Positions 9,916 through 22,326 of a DNA stretch of 64,000 bases are shown in pieces; position 1 is the stretch's first letter, and each line of letters opens with the position of its first letter. The stretch comes from Alisma plantago-aquatica (Eukaryota; Streptophyta; Magnoliopsida; Alismatales; Alismataceae), in assembly GCA_963693085.1 (NCBI GenBank), contig OY856413.1, forward strand, positions 106,447,501 through 106,511,500. The letters run 5' to 3'. The position numbers and the translations under genes are program-made. The notes under the pieces were generated by a model, which was not told the origin of the DNA, did not search any database, and saw nothing but the letters and a program-made list of their open reading frames with translations.

Positions 9916-12718
9916 AAGGTGGCATCGAAGAGAGTTCATGTCATCAACAAACAGTCCAAAGGTATCAAGCACAAAAAGACAAAAAAGGTTTCCATGCAAA
10001 CTGTTCTGTATTTTTATACCCTTTGTTTAGTGGTGCCACAAGTTGCTTATCTTGCTTTAAAGTTACTTGAATGAGATCTAAAAAGATGATCTTTTTATAT
10101 AATTGGCTTAATTTAGGGTTTCATGCATGATTATGCATTAATGAGCTTGAAGACCCTCTTGCCATCTGTTTAACCAGATAACAAGATGTCATCAAGACGT
10201 TGGGAGTAGAGACCATTAGGTCATGCGCCTAGTAGGTCACATGAGCTTCTTTTAGTATATTTGACCCAAATATAAAAACAAGTTCAAAGAGAGTATCATG
10301 ATTGTCTCAAAATATATATCCAAGTCTTGTGCGGAAATACAAAACATGATAATCAAAGGCTTCAAGGTATGTAATGTTGTAAAGTGGGCAACATTCATCA
10401 CTTGGGTACAAAGGAGATCATTAGTCGATACCAAAGGATAGCTCAATACTCAACATGTGACATAAAACAAACTAAGACCAAAAATGAGAATAACAATCAT
10501 GAAGTTTTGTGATAGCTAGTTGCCATTGGGTAAGTCCACTTGTAGTAAATTGCCGGAAGACAATTTTACAGTAAGATTCTCTCAAAATAAACTGTCTTTG
10601 GAGTGACGGAAGACATACATGACAATTTAGATTAAAAAGACAATAATATATTATAGATGACCAGATGTGTAGTAATAAAGGAGGTTTCCATAGACACATA
10701 TCTAAACTATCACAAAATATGGTCTTGAAGTTCCTGAGTGTGAACCTGAGAAGAAATATGAGCAAAGTTGCTAACATCACAAGAAGATTTGATGTCCACA
10801 CCTCCGAGGTGCATAAAAAACATGGCTAAAATCCACCACAGATCACCAAAGCCTAGGACTTCACCAACACAATGTGTTCCAAACACAGACAACCCACAAT
10901 CAAAATTGCAACATCCCAAATTTTAAGAAAGGTGCTTGGCTAAACTTTTATGATAATGTGTACTTTTATGAAAAATTATGGACATGACCGTCCTTTGTAC
11001 ATTTACTTCATACAATTGAATTAATTTTATTGAATATATGAAACCAGATAATTCTCCATCTAAATATGATATGATGAAACATAGGACCAATTTCCAAGAG
11101 AATTGAGATTTATTTTACCATTTAATACAAAAGTGGATGATTTAGAATGTGGACAATAGTTGAGTATGGGTAGTTTTAATAATATCTCAAATATAGAGGT
11201 GAGTGTAATCTCAAACTTGGATTTCTGATACATGATAAGAAGTTAGGCTTGACTACCAAGTTTGGCAAAAAACTGATCATCTTATAATTAATTAAGGATT
11301 ATTGAAGTTTAAACAACATTAATTTATTTCAGGATCTATTATGGACATATTGAAAATTTAAGACCATAGAAATCATCTACATACTAAGATGTAAATTCAT
11401 GATGAACTTGAGTATGCTTTCTGGGTCAAGCACATTTAGAAAGATAATGCCTCAAATGACGTTTAAAAATGATTAGAAATCCTTTTTCTCGGAGCAGGCA
11501 CATGACATGCTCTTTCTTGAGATGCCATATCCAAACAGGGTTGAACCTGTGTGATCCCAACTGTCCTGAGGTCTCCCTCAACCTCCTTACCCCCACAAGC
11601 CTGAACATATTTCATTTTCCACTAACTTATAGATACTCCTCCCATTCTTTTAAACCCTAACATCAACCCTAATTCAACTGATTTATAAAACACCCAATAT
11701 CACCAGTCTTATTCTCCCATAGTTGGGAGACACATAGATTCCTAGAGTTCAACATACCTATTTGAACATCCAGAATCTAGTCTTTGGATCACCATCAAAC
11801 TCACAAAAAGACTTTTATGCTATCAATTTTTTGTGAGGTGCTTTGATCCATCATTGTGAAGCCAACTGTCTTCTTTGGCAATGGTGAACCTGACCAAGTG
11901 ACTATGACCATCTCTATCCAATTAGTGACTCAGTAAGAAACCTATCCATTCATCTCTATTTTCATGATGTTCCCAAGTGCCACAATTTAGCATGTGTGAT
12001 GGGTCCACAAACCATGACCATGTGACTAGATATGTGAATGGTGCATCTTTGAATGTGCCCTTGCATCTTCAACCTTAGCCAGACAATTTCAAATGTAAAG
12101 CAGAATTTGTTTGAGTCTCATTGTTGTTTTACTAAAGGACAAATCCAAACTAAGTAGCTATGTTTTCTGGCCATAGCGATGGCTTGGAGTGAGGATCCAA
12201 GGTTCCAAGAAACCTTTGTGAGGGCTTTTTGGGTTCAAGGAGGCATAAGGGATGTCCTGGGCTGGTCGGCTCATGAATCAAGGCTTAAGTTCCAAGATGG
12301 GATCAAAGATTTACCGCTCCAATAGAATAGATCGACGCCATGGATGAGACAAAAAGAATCATGTAGTATTTTCACCTTATATCCCTCACATCTTGTTTTA
12401 ATTTTTCATGCTTGCATGGGCCTTCTCTAGATTTCCTATCTATTTTGGATATAATATGTGCAACATTTTAGTCACCCTTTTACATAGTCATCTCTGCCAT
12501 GCCTATAATAAGGAAATAAAGTAATGTGCATATTAGTTTTTTCATTTTCATTTTATGTGATCGTAGGCAATTATTAAGTGCTCATATATCATTTCTGATT
12601 GGCTCATTCAAGTTAGAGCTTCAATAATTGACAAAAATTGCTACAAGCCTCATATATGATGAACCATGTATGCTTTTTGATCACCTTTTCAAGATCTAAC
12701 CAATGGGCTATCATAATT
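9916..12718. other. Repeat-like intergenic DNA; possible old LTR beginning at about 10907
   Basis: No protein domain is recognisable. At 10907 a TGCAACATCCC word resembles the TGTAACATCCC start of the solo LTR described further right, which raises the possibility of an older LTR here. I found no matching end, so this is only a suggestion. The last three bases, 12716-12718 (ATT), are the left target duplication of the CACTA element. Confidence 0.3.
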
Positions 12719-12732
12719 CACTACTACAGAAA
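12719..12732 (+). repeat. CACTA left terminal inverted repeat
   Basis: CACTACTACAGAAA, 14 bp, matches the right end in inverse orientation exactly; the next four bases differ partly (TAGC versus CGGC). Confidence 0.95.
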
Positions 12733-12749
12733 TAGCATTCAGTGTCACT

Positions 12750-13165
12750 TTTCTGGGCGTCGGTTATTAAGAAAAACCGACGCCTAACATATAAGGCGTC
12801 GGTTGTTTAAGCAAACCGACGTCTATATTCGAAGACCAGCCAGACGCGGGTACCACTTTGTATTAAGCGTCAGTTGTTTATAAAAAACCGACGCTTAAAG
12901 TCGCCCGCGAAATCCATATTTCGATAAAAAAAATAGTGTCATTGTCAGCGTCGGTTATATACCTAGAAAACCGACGCCTATGTGCGATGAAAATTTGTGC
13001 GGAAAATGTCACTTTCAGCGTCGGTTAACCTTGTATAACCGACGCTGAAGGTGGTTCCCGCCAAACATTTTCATAAAAATATCGTCCAATTAGACGTCGG
13101 TTGTTGCAAACAACCGACGCTAAAGATGTTTAGGCGTCGGTTGTTGTAAACAACCAATGCTATTT
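12750..13165. repeat. CACTA left subterminal palindromes (GCGTCGGTT...AACCGACGC)
   Basis: Seven or so units, each a GGCGTCGGTT arm and an AACCGACGCC arm separated by 5-15 bases, spaced 30-80 bp apart (near 12757, 12797, 12868, 12949, 13017, 13094 and 13133). In En/Spm, short subterminal motifs are bound by the element's own TNPA-type protein; by analogy these are the likely binding sites here. Confidence 0.85.
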
Positions 13166-13370
13166 GGGAACTTCATAACCCTCGATCGCCCGACTCTTCC
13201 CCTTTCTTCTGTTTCATTGCGAGCGATTTCTTCTCTGCTGTTGCCCGACTCTCTGCTCCTTCTCCACGACAGCGCCGCCGTGCCGCCACTGCTACTCCGG
13301 CGCCCCCTTCTCCGGTGCCCCCTTCTCCTTCTCCTCCGCCGCCGCACCCCCTTCTCCTTCTCCTCCGCCT

Positions 13371-13470
13371 GGCCGCTGCCTGCCTGCCGCCGCCTGGCCG
13401 CTGCCTGCCTGCCGCCGCCTGGCCGCTGCCTGCCTGCCGCCGCCTGGCCGCCTGCCTGCCTGTCGCCGCT
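13371..13470. repeat. 25-bp GC-rich tandem repeat in a C/T-rich leader
   Basis: Three exact 25-bp units (13371-13395, 13396-13420, 13421-13445) of GGCCGCTGCCTGCCTGCCGC plus CGCCT, then a diverged fourth. The surrounding 13190-13560 is a C/T-rich island, markedly richer in GC than the rest of the window. It lies between the subterminal repeats and the transposase and probably represents promoter or 5' leader. The Leu/Pro/Ala-rich ORFs that cross it are low-complexity products. Confidence 0.6.
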
Positions 13471-13966
13471 GACGCTCCCTGCTCGTCGGAGTCGTTGCCG
13501 CTGGTTCTAGAGCTCGCCGGCCGCCGCCCACGTACTCAACCAGCTCGACCTCGCCCTACTCTGCTTTCCCAGGTACCTGCCGACCTACCCAGGCGTGAAA
13601 TTGGTTCTTTATGTGCTGACCTAATCTGCTTGCGCGAAATTGGCTCCCTACTCTGCTTGCTTAATGTGCCTAATCTGCTTTAAGTGGTCCTAATATCATA
13701 ACATGATAGTTTTATAATCATGGCTAAACATAATATGAACTAGATCTTTTTATGTCATTAAATCAATGAACTTAGGAATTGGGGGTTCAAGAATAACCCT
13801 AATGATAACAGGATAATAAGGAAACCTAAACTCTAGATTAGGACTTGAGTAGCGTTTAATGTTATTATATGATTTGTGGCACTTTAGGATGTATATTGAT
13901 TTCTTGATTTATTATTTAATAATGCTCTGTTGATTAGGATTAACCATGTTGCCTGTACTTTATAGA

Positions 13967-14598
13967 CATTTATTATATATAAGAATGACAACACATGTAT
14001 TTGTTGGCCTAGAAACCCGTCCAAGATTGACTCATTAGGAGTAAATCTTGGATAGTCCCCAGTTTGGGACTGTTCTTGAACACCTAATCTCACTTAGGAT
14101 GTAAGTGTATAATGTGTATTGGGTTTTCGAGAAAATTTCGGTAGCATTTCCCCGTTTGTTCTCTAAGTACATATGTACTTAGAGAACAGCAGGGAAATGC
14201 TGCCGAAATTTTCTTGAAAACCCAATACACATTATACACTTACTAGTGAGATTAGGTGTTCAAGGATGGGATAGGTGGTACACATTTATTATATATAAGA
14301 ATGACATCAAATGTGTTTGTTGGCCTAGAAACCCGTCCAAGATTGACTCATTAGGAGTAAATCTTGGATAGTCCCCGGTTTGGGACTGTTCTTGAACACC
14401 TAATCTCACTTAGGATGTAAGTGTATAATGTGTATTGGGTTTTCGAGAAAATTTCGGCAACATTTCCCCGTTTGTTCTCTAAGTACATATGTACTTAGAG
14501 AACAACGGGGAAATGCTGCCGAAATTTTCTTGAAAACCCAATACACATTATACACTTACTAGTGAGATTAGGTGTTCAAGGATGGGATAGGTGGTACA
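13967..14598. repeat. 316-bp tandem duplication, each copy holding a ~190-bp near-perfect hairpin
   Basis: CATTTATTATATATAAGAATGACA occurs at 13967, 14283 and 14599, giving two units of 316 bp. Within each lies a long palindrome (14075-14264 and 14391-14580). Its arms run from CTTGAACACCTAATCTCA to the centre AGTACATATGTACT and back. The arms pair over nearly the full length with few mismatches. It lies just upstream of the transposase start codon. Confidence 0.9.
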
Positions 14599-14715
14599 CA
14601 TTTATTATATATAAGAATGACATCACATTATACACTTAGGATGTAAGTGTATACCCTAATCTTTTCCTAATACATACTTGTTTCCTAATATATACTTGTT
14701 TTCTCTGATCATAGA

Positions 14716-17700
14716 ATGGATAGATCATGGATGTCCATTCGTAATCGTTGCACCCCAGAGTTTATATTTGGTCTTGATCAGTTTATTAGATTTGCCGAGG
14801 AACATAGGAAAAAACCTACAGATAGGTTCTACTGTCCATGTAGGCATTGCGGTAACAACTTGAAAGTCAACACTGGTGAGGAAATCAAAAGTCATGTCAT
14901 GTGCAACGGGATTGTACAAGGCTATACAGAATGGCACTGGCATGGAGAGATTTCAAAATCGAAACCAGTAGATGTCGATAGCAGTGCTTGGGTGGAAGAA
15001 GAAATTGCCTCCGATGACGTAAATGTGAACGAACCAGTTCCAGCAGACATCGTTGATGCGATGCTGGATAGTTGTAGGGTAGAGCACACCGATCCACCTC
15101 CTATCTTTAGAAACATTGTGCATGATGCTGAGATACCGTTATACACAGGCTGTGCTAAGTTTACGAAGCTTAGCGCTGTGTTGAGATTGTATAAGTTGAA
15201 AGCTAACAATAGATGGAGCGACAAAAGCTTCACTTCATTGTTGACTTTGTTGAAAGAAATGCTTCCTGAAGGAAACGAGCTGCCAATCTCAACATACCAG
15301 GTAAAGAAAATGTTGTGCCCAATGGGAATGGAGGCCAAGAAGATACACGCATGCCTGAATGATTGTGTATTATTTCAAAAGGACTATGTAGATTTGAAAG
15401 ATTGTCCAAAATGTGGTGCGTCACGGTATAAATTGACGACTTCGGGGGAGTCCAAAACTGGTTCTCCTGCCAAGGTGTTGTGGTATCTACCTATAATATC
15501 ACGGTTTCAATGCTTGTTTGCAAATCCGAAAGATGCGAAGAATTTGAGGTGGCATGCAGATGTTAAGAAAAATAATGATGGGATCCTGCGACATGCGTCT
15601 GATTCCCCACAGTGGAAGAAGATTGATCTATTGTACCCCAAATTTGGTGAAGAAGATAGGAATCTAAGACTTGGGCTTTGTACAGATGGGATGAATCTGT
15701 ACGGGATATTGAGCAGCCAACATAGCACTTGGCCAGTCATGCTTGTTATATACAATCTTCCTCCCTGGATGTGTATGAAAAATAAGTACGTTATGTTGTC
15801 ATTGTTGATATCGGGCCCTAAACAACCCGGAAATGATATCGATGTTTATCTTGAACCTTTGATTGATGACTTAAAGAAACTTTGGGCTGAAGGTGTGATG
15901 ACCTATGATGCTTCAGCAAGAGAGACATTTCGTTTGCACGCTATGTTGTTTTGCACTATTAATGACTTTCCAGCATATGGGAATTTGTCTGGATATAGTG
16001 TCAAAGGAGCTAAAGCGTGTCCTATATGTGAAGAAAACACTGATTCAATAAGACTAAAACATGGCGGCAAGACTGTATATCTTGGTCATCGAATGTTTCT
16101 TTCAAAATTCCATCCGTATCGTAGGAAGCGCAAAGCATTCAATGGATGGAATGATGAACGGAGTGCACCTAAACCTATACCAGGGGATGTTGTTTATGAA
16201 AGATTAAAAGACATTGTCAATGAATTTGGTAAGAAATCACAATGTAGTATGGCCACACGGAGTGACAATTCTTCATTCAAGAAGAAGTCAATATTTTGGG
16301 ATCTTCCTTATTGGAGTTCTTTGACAGTCAGGCATTGTATCGATGTAATGCACGTTGAGAAAAATGTCTGTGATAGCATCATTGGTACTCTGTTAAATAT
16401 ACCAGGTAAGACTAAAGATGGGATAAAATCCAGACTGGACCTACGTGAAATGGGAATAAGGTCAGAATTAACATAATTACGTGAAATGGGTAGTAAAAGA
16501 ACATACTTACCTCCCGCTTGTTACACGTTGTCTAGAAAGGAGAAGAAAACTTTTTGTGAATGCTTGGTAAATGTTAAGGTGCCACATGGTTACTCATCCA
16601 ACATCCGTAGATTGGTATCAATGAAAGATCTGAAGTTGATAGGTCTTAAATCTCATGATTGTCACACTCTAATGCAACAAATATTACCCGTGGCAATTCG
16701 ATCTATATTGCCGAAGCATGTAAGGTTTGCAATTACCAGACTTTATTTCTTTTTCAACAGTCTATGCAGTAAAGTTATTGACCCTGATACTCTCGATAAT
16801 TTGCAAAGAGAAGTGGTTGTTACCCTATGTCAGCTTGAGATGTATTTCCCTCCTTCATTCTTTGATATCATGGTACATCTTGTTGTCCACTTTACTAGGG
16901 AAGTGAAAATGTTGGGACCAATTTTCTTGCATTGGATGTATCCCTTTGAACGATACATGAGCATTTTTAAAGGTGATGTTCGAAACCGTTATCGGCCTGA
17001 AGGGAGTATTATTGAAGGTTATGTGGCGAGAGAGGTTATGGATTTTTGCAATGACTTTCTCAGTGGTAATGACACTCCTGATAATGACAAGAATATTGAG
17101 GAGGGCAAAGGAATTTTGGGATCACGGGTGAAAGTAATCAGCCGTGAGCAGTTGGAACAAGCTCACTTGTATATTTTACATAATATGGACGAAGTGAGTG
17201 TTTATATCGAGGAACATACCAATTTCATAAAGAGACAACATCCTCGAGCAAGTTCAATGTGGCTTGCTAGAGAGCATAATAAGACTTTTACTAAGTGGTT
17301 TGAAGATAAAGTCTTACATCAACTATCTCAAACACCAAATGATATTACAGAAACTATCAAATGCCTCGCCTTTAAACCAAAACCGAATGTTATGTCTTAT
17401 GAAGGGTTTGACATTAATGGATTCACATATTACACAAAGTGCCAAGATGATAAGAGTGTCGTCCAAAATAGTGGGGTCACTCTTCAAGCGTCGACTATGT
17501 ACTTTGCAAGTGCAAAGGATAAGAGTCCACGTGAAGCTAAAATGTCATATTACGGTGTCATTGAGGACATTTGGGAGTTTGACTAAATAGATTTCAAAAT
17601 TCCGCTCTTTAAATGTAATTGGGTTGATAACACCAAAGGAGTTATAGTGGATGAATTGGGTTTCACTTTGGTGAACTTTGAAAAGATTGGCGAGAAGGGT

Positions 17701-17922
17701 GAACCATTCATATTGGCATCACAGGCGAAACAAATATTCTATATCGATGATCCTGTGAATGATAAATGGTCGGTTGTTCTTCATGGTAAAAGACAATTCA
17801 TTGAAGATCCTATAGATGAAGAAGAGTACTATGATAAGTATGATGACTCCAGTCCATTCTCAGTTGGGTTGCCAACTCCACAAAATATTGAAGCTAATGA
17901 TGACTTATATGTGCGCGGAGAT
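14716..17922 (+). pseudogene. CACTA TNP2-type transposase, broken by two nonsense codons and a retrotransposon
   Basis: One continuous frame of 1069 codons up to the insertion. The N-terminus (MDRSWMS, CPCRHC, GYTEWHWHGE) fits the Transposase-associated domain, residues about 1-80. Residues about 195-510 carry the TNP2/Transposase_21 core (KKIHACLNDC, CPKCGASRY, LRLGLCTDGMNLYG, KACPICEENT). DUF4218 follows at about 675-770 (FNSLCSKVI, CQLEMYFPPSFFDIMVHL, EGSIIEGYVAREVMDF), and DUF4216 begins at about 945 (YYGVIEDIWEFD, FKCNWVD). Such proteins recognise and cut CACTA element ends in the nucleus. In-frame TAA codons lie at 16474-16476 and 17584-17586; the second replaces a position usually aromatic. 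The stop seen at 17923 belongs to the inserted LTR. With the insertion removed the frame runs on from 23743 and stops at 23782-23784. The ATG fits the family's usual MD(K/R)SWM start. Confidence 0.92.
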
Positions 17923-19361
17923 TGAAAACTACTAGAGGGGGGGTGAATAGAGTTTTATAGATAATTTAACAATTATTGAAATCAAACAACCACAATGAAA
18001 ATATTGGACAAGGAGACACAAGGTTTAGAGTGGTTCCAACTATAGCAAATACTATAGCCGTCAGTCCACTACCCGGTTGCTTACCCAACCGGGATTTGAA
18101 AAGAAATTTATTTTATTACCTCTCAAGGAATTTACATAAAATACAATCTCTTTTCCTAAACCCTTCAAGCAGCCTTCACCTAGAAGTAATCGCCAACCTT
18201 GAAGCAGCCTTCCCTTGAAGTAGATGCACCAACTCCCGTTGCACCAGCCTTCTGAAGTAGCTTCCCTTGCGATAGCCTTCTTGAAGTAGCTTGAAGTCCC
18301 CTTCTCCACCTGAGAAGTCAACCCTCTCCAATCCGCAGCCTCCAACCCTAGGAGTAGCAAGGAGAGTACAAAAGATAAACAGGAATAAGAAAGGAAACGG
18401 AAATTACAACTTATCCTTTAAGCCCGAGGCTTGATATGCCTAGATCAAGCGTAAGATCTCCTAGCCAAGTATGTGAACTTGTAATTGCTGTGGATAGGAG
18501 AATCTAGCCTATAGGACACGAGATTGAGCTAAGGAGAAAGTAGGCCAATGATCACAGTGCTCAAATTGCTTACAAAAGATTGCTCAAGTATGCTCAAGTG
18601 TATTCTCAAGTGTAACAAGTGAATTCTAGTGTCCTATGGCTTGTCCTATTTATAGGAATGGCCTAAGTATGCTTAAGGACGTTCTAGACAACTTCTAGGG
18701 GTTTCTAAGTGCTTAACTAGCCGTTAGGTACAAAGTTGTTGCTTTAACAATGGCTAATTAATTTATTCTGCAGTTGCTGTCAGAGACCATCTCGGTCGAC
18801 AAATGGTCGACCGAGACACCTACTCGGTCGAACTTTTGTCGACCGACAGGCTCTCTGGAACAAGTGATTTGCAACGTCTTTCTTCAACTACCAACTAACT
18901 TGTTTGTTGTGTCTAACGGCTACTTTGGATCTTTCTCGGTCGAGGAGTTTGTCGACCGAGAGTGTCTCGGTCGAGGAGTTTGTCGACCGAGAGTGTCTCG
19001 GTCGAGGAGTTTGTCGACCGAGAATGATCCTGTTTCAAGGTTTCAATTTAAGCACTAATTATATGTTTGAGTGTGCAAAGGTGATTCTATTTAAATGGGA
19101 TGACATGTCTAACTAAGGTGTTTGGCTAGGGAAAATCTAACGCTTGATTTACATGCAATTCTAAGTACTTGTACATTATATATTTGTACAAGTTTTACAA
19201 CATTGATTACATTGCATGAAAATATAACTAAGTAAGCTCTTGGATTTTCCCTTGCTACTTTGTCATCCTGCACACTCAAGTAGCTCGTTAGATTAATAAG
19301 AATGAAATGTTTGTCATCATCGAAACAAAGAGATTTATCATAATATCCAATTTATCCAACA
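17923..19361 (-). repeat. 3' LTR of the nested SIRE-like element, 1439 bp
   Basis: Plus-strand sequence begins TGAAAACTACTAGAGG and ends TTTATCCAACA. It contains TCGGTCGAC/GTCGACCGA palindromes near 18790-18850 and three tandem 31-bp units (about 18935-19024) built on CTCGGTCGAGGAGTTTGTCG, each ending CGACCGAG. Confidence 0.93.
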
Positions 19362-19375
19362 ATCTCCCCCTTTTT
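19362..19375 (-). other. Polypurine tract of the SIRE-like element
   Basis: Minus-strand AAAAAGGGGGAGAT abuts the 3' LTR. Further AAGGGGGAG-type tracts occur upstream in the element (plus-strand CTCCCCCTT near 19533, 19585, 19604, 19985 and 20012). Confidence 0.88.
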
Positions 19376-20469
19376 GAAGATGACAAACATTTCCTAAATA
19401 TGAAATAAGGAAATATAAAGCATGTGAGTTTCATACCTGAAAATTACCTTTTGTAGCCATTTATGTTTTGCAAGTGAGTGCTGGCCAAGATGTGATGAAA
19501 CTCATTTATATTTTTGATTTTTATATTCTTTCTCCCCCTTTGTCATTTCAAAAAGATATCCAAGTTGAATATTTTATTTTTCTTCTCCCCCTTAATATAA
19601 TGCTCCCCCTTAACTAGATATCCTATTAGAAGCATGGATTTTTATCTAATTTATCCACAATTCGTTTCTCAATCGTTTGCAAAGGATGTTAAGCCTTGAA
19701 ATGATATGAGATTCCCTTAAGCGTATGATGAATGTATATTGATTTCTCATGTATCAAAGGATGTTAAGCCCTAGATTAAATGAGAATCCTCTAAGCTTAG
19801 AGTACATAAAAATGTCTCCATCCAAATGCAAGGGATGTTAAGCCCTGTTTTGGGTAGAGAGTTCCTTCAAGTACAAGATACCATTTTCAATAAATTCATA
19901 AATTTCTTGAAAATTTTCAGCTACACATGGCGGTTACAATGTTTTTGTAAGCTTCTTCAATCAAATGGTCAAAGTTTTTATGATCTCCCCCTTAGTCTTA
20001 TGCTTTGCTCCCCCTTAGATAGATATCTCAAATGAAAGTTTGAGTACTAAGCAAATATAGAAAATGTTGTAGATGATCTCCATGATTTAACAAAGATGTA
20101 TGCAATTTTATGTTAGTCTGGAAAACAGAAACCCGGTCGGTCGATAATTGCTCGACCGACAGTGTTCTCGGTCGACTAGTTGCTCGACCGAGGATGTTTC
20201 TGGAGAACTGTTTTGTCATTTGTCAATTTAGCCACAATTTTAATAGTTGCCTATTTTAATTATTACTCCCCTTATTTGTTATGCTCTACAATAATGAACT
20301 TATAATCCATAATTTTTGAAGATGTCTCATATGCCAAAAAAAAAAAATAACCATTTGAATCAAGCAAAGATGGCAAACTTCATTCAATAGCATGGAAAAT
20401 CTTACAATCATATAGAAATGACCAATTTATTACAATCATTGTCATTACAACTAGTACAACTTCAACACT

Positions 20470-20736
20470 TCACTGGAAAGATTTAAGAATTACATCGATG
20501 TCCGGATCTTTCCCAAGGAATGGCTCGGCTCCATAATATTTGACCAGAGTTTGCCAATCCAAAGCACCTGTCGTAGTTAACGCATATGCTTCCAGAAATG
20601 TGGGAACTCGGTCAAATCGGAAGTGAGCAGCTATATCTTGCAATTGCATAGAGGAAAATTGAGTATGTGCAAGATCCATTGATGGTGGAGGTGGAGTTTG
20701 ATAGTAGTTGTATGAAGGGTTGAATGGGTTGAGCAT
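20470..20736 (-). CDS. Small ORF of unknown function in the SIRE-like element
   Basis: An 88-codon open frame on the element's coding strand, about 650 bp downstream of the gag-like ORF. The N-terminus is rich in Pro, Tyr and Asn (NPFNPSYNYYQTPPPP) and the remainder looks globular, with no known domain. It may be an unrelated captured segment, a remnant of a longer gene or chance. The surrounding internal DNA (19376-21388) has no other coding sequence that I recognise. Confidence 0.3.
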   Translation of the reverse strand: MLNPFNPSYNYYQTPPPPSMDLAHTQFSSMQLQDIAAHFRFDRVPTFLEAYALTTTGALDWQTLVKYYGAEPFLGKDPDIDVILKSFQ

Positions 20737-21388
20737 GCCAGGATTTAAGGAATGCGGATATTCTAAGGGAGTAATATTGGGATAATTTAAGGCTTAAATG
20801 ATAACAAATGATTTAATTTTCAAGAAAATTTATATTAAGATTAGGTCCAAAGAGAGAATTTCCAAAATAAGCAATTTTTGTCGAAGCTTATTTTAGGTCG
20901 CCTTTGACTACGACCATGGCGCCCCTTAGTCAAGTTTTATTTTGACCAAGAGGCAAATTTTGCAGATTTTTCAGATTGAATATATTGAGTCTAATATCTG
21001 CATAAAATTTAAATATCAAGTTGAAGCATACTACTTAATTGGAGACACAATTATTTCAAAGATACTGAGTTAGAGATTTTGTTGCAAGTAATAACATATG
21101 ACTAATAAGTTATTTTGCTTGTTTGCATACAATTTTCTATGTGCACCCAATGATGAAAGCATGGTATAAAGCATACAATGATAATTCCATTATAATTAGT
21201 ACCAGAAAATACTTTTATGATAAATCATATGAAAATAAGAATTTTCTTTTCATTTGACTTAGACTCTAAATCATCTAGGGAACATACTAATATTAATTTC
21301 ATTTATATTTGTAATTATGTAGAGTTGAGATAGACATAGAAATATGCAACTAATCTCTTTGGTCATATCTCAACTTGATTTTGTTCAT

Positions 21389-22279
21389 TTAGTTTGGAGG
21401 TTTTGGAACCCAAACTAACTCTACATCTTTTCTCTTATAAGGACATGAAAATGAATAGTGACCAAGGCGCAAGCAGTAATGACAACAAATTGAGTCAACT
21501 TCATATCTTTTTCTATGGTTATGTCCTATGTTGTCATTGGATGAGGATGTCCTTTTAGGTACATATATAGATTGGGTATGTGACTTTCTCTGACTAGGTT
21601 GTTGATGAGATTTTCCTTTAGGCTTGTAACCTAGTCCCCTTCTCCCAATTTGTTGATAGGGATTATCTAGAATTTGATCAAGAATGCCATGGTTATTCAA
21701 ACTACGAACTTGTTGTTGTAGCTTGGCAATCTCATCCATTCTTTTCTTAATGTCTATTTTTGCTTGGTCTAGATTTGATGACAATAAATTTCTTTCTTTT
21801 ACAATAGTGTCATAATCTATATGGTTGCACAATAATGGTTGTTTCTGAAGATCGTTTACTTGAGTCTGTAAGTTTGAATTTTCAACAGAAAGGAGCTTGC
21901 AATCGGCTTCCATAGATTTTAACTTAAGATCAGAAAATTTATTTCCCTCTTTAAGATTCTCATTTTCAGATGCAAGAGCAAGAAGTTTAACATTTAGATC
22001 ATCATTTTCTTTATTTGATTTCTTTAATTTCCTTTTGCACTCAACATATTTATTATGTGTTTCTTCAATAATAGCAACTAGTTCTTCTTTAGATAAATAA
22101 AAAAGACTTACCTCTTCTTCTTCTTCTTCTTCTTCACTAGTTGTAGCAATAAAGCATTCTTTGTGCTTATCCTCTTCCTTTGATCTCCATGGGCATCCGG
22201 TTGTTTTGTGGTTTGTTCCTAAACACCAATTGCAGCATGTAGCGGTTTCGTTCAAGCACTTTTCACCATTTCCCTCCAT
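21389..22279 (-). CDS. Gag-like protein with two CCHC zinc knuckles and a coiled coil (SIRE-like element)
   Basis: An open frame of 296 codons, the only long ORF in the nested retrotransposon. Residues about 16-30 form a CX2CX4HX4C knuckle (CCNWCLGTNHKTTGC) and about 265-280 a second (CCHYCLRLGHYSFSC). Between them lie an acidic run of eight Glu (about residue 50) and a long Lys/Glu/Leu/Asn-rich region (60-200) with heptad-like spacing, likely a coiled coil. The C-terminus WVPKPPN resembles the end of copia Gag proteins before protease. A full copia Gag-Pol would continue into protease and integrase; here it stops. The product would be a nucleocapsid-like RNA-binding protein, perhaps packaged with a partner's Gag. 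The ATG at 22279 lies 34 bases inside the primer site, so the leader is very short and part of the upstream gag may be missing. Confidence 0.75.
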   Translation of the reverse strand: MEGNGEKCLNETATCCNWCLGTNHKTTGCPWRSKEEDKHKECFIATTSEEEEEEEEVSLFYLSKEELVAIIEETHNKYVECKRKLKKSNKENDDLNVKLLALASENENLKEGNKFSDLKLKSMEADCKLLSVENSNLQTQVNDLQKQPLLCNHIDYDTIVKERNLLSSNLDQAKIDIKKRMDEIAKLQQQVRSLNNHGILDQILDNPYQQIGRRGLGYKPKGKSHQQPSQRKSHTQSIYVPKRTSSSNDNIGHNHRKRYEVDSICCHYCLRLGHYSFSCPYKRKDVELVWVPKPPN

Positions 22280-22312
22280 TCTTCAAGACCTGGTTAGGGT
22301 TCCTTGAAGCCT

Positions 22313-22324
22313 GCTCTGATACCA
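22313..22324 (-). other. Primer-binding site (initiator Met tRNA)
   Basis: Minus-strand TGGTATCAGAGC, complementary to the 3' end of plant initiator Met tRNA, two bases from the end of the 5' LTR. This fixes the element's orientation. Confidence 0.9.
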
Positions 22325-22326
22325 AT

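Noticed and set aside
10252..10919. Three minus-strand ORFs of 64-109 codons
   Set aside because: AT-rich chance frames with no domain and no splice relationship that I could support.
13157..13683. Long Leu/Pro/Ala/Arg-rich ORFs on both strands
   Set aside because: They result from the C/T-rich, 25-bp-repeat leader of the CACTA element; several frames are open at once and the products are low complexity.
18774..19116. ORFs with a repeated Val-Asp-Arg-Glu peptide (also 23181-23492)
   Set aside because: They are translations of the 31-bp LTR palindrome units in the SIRE-like element.
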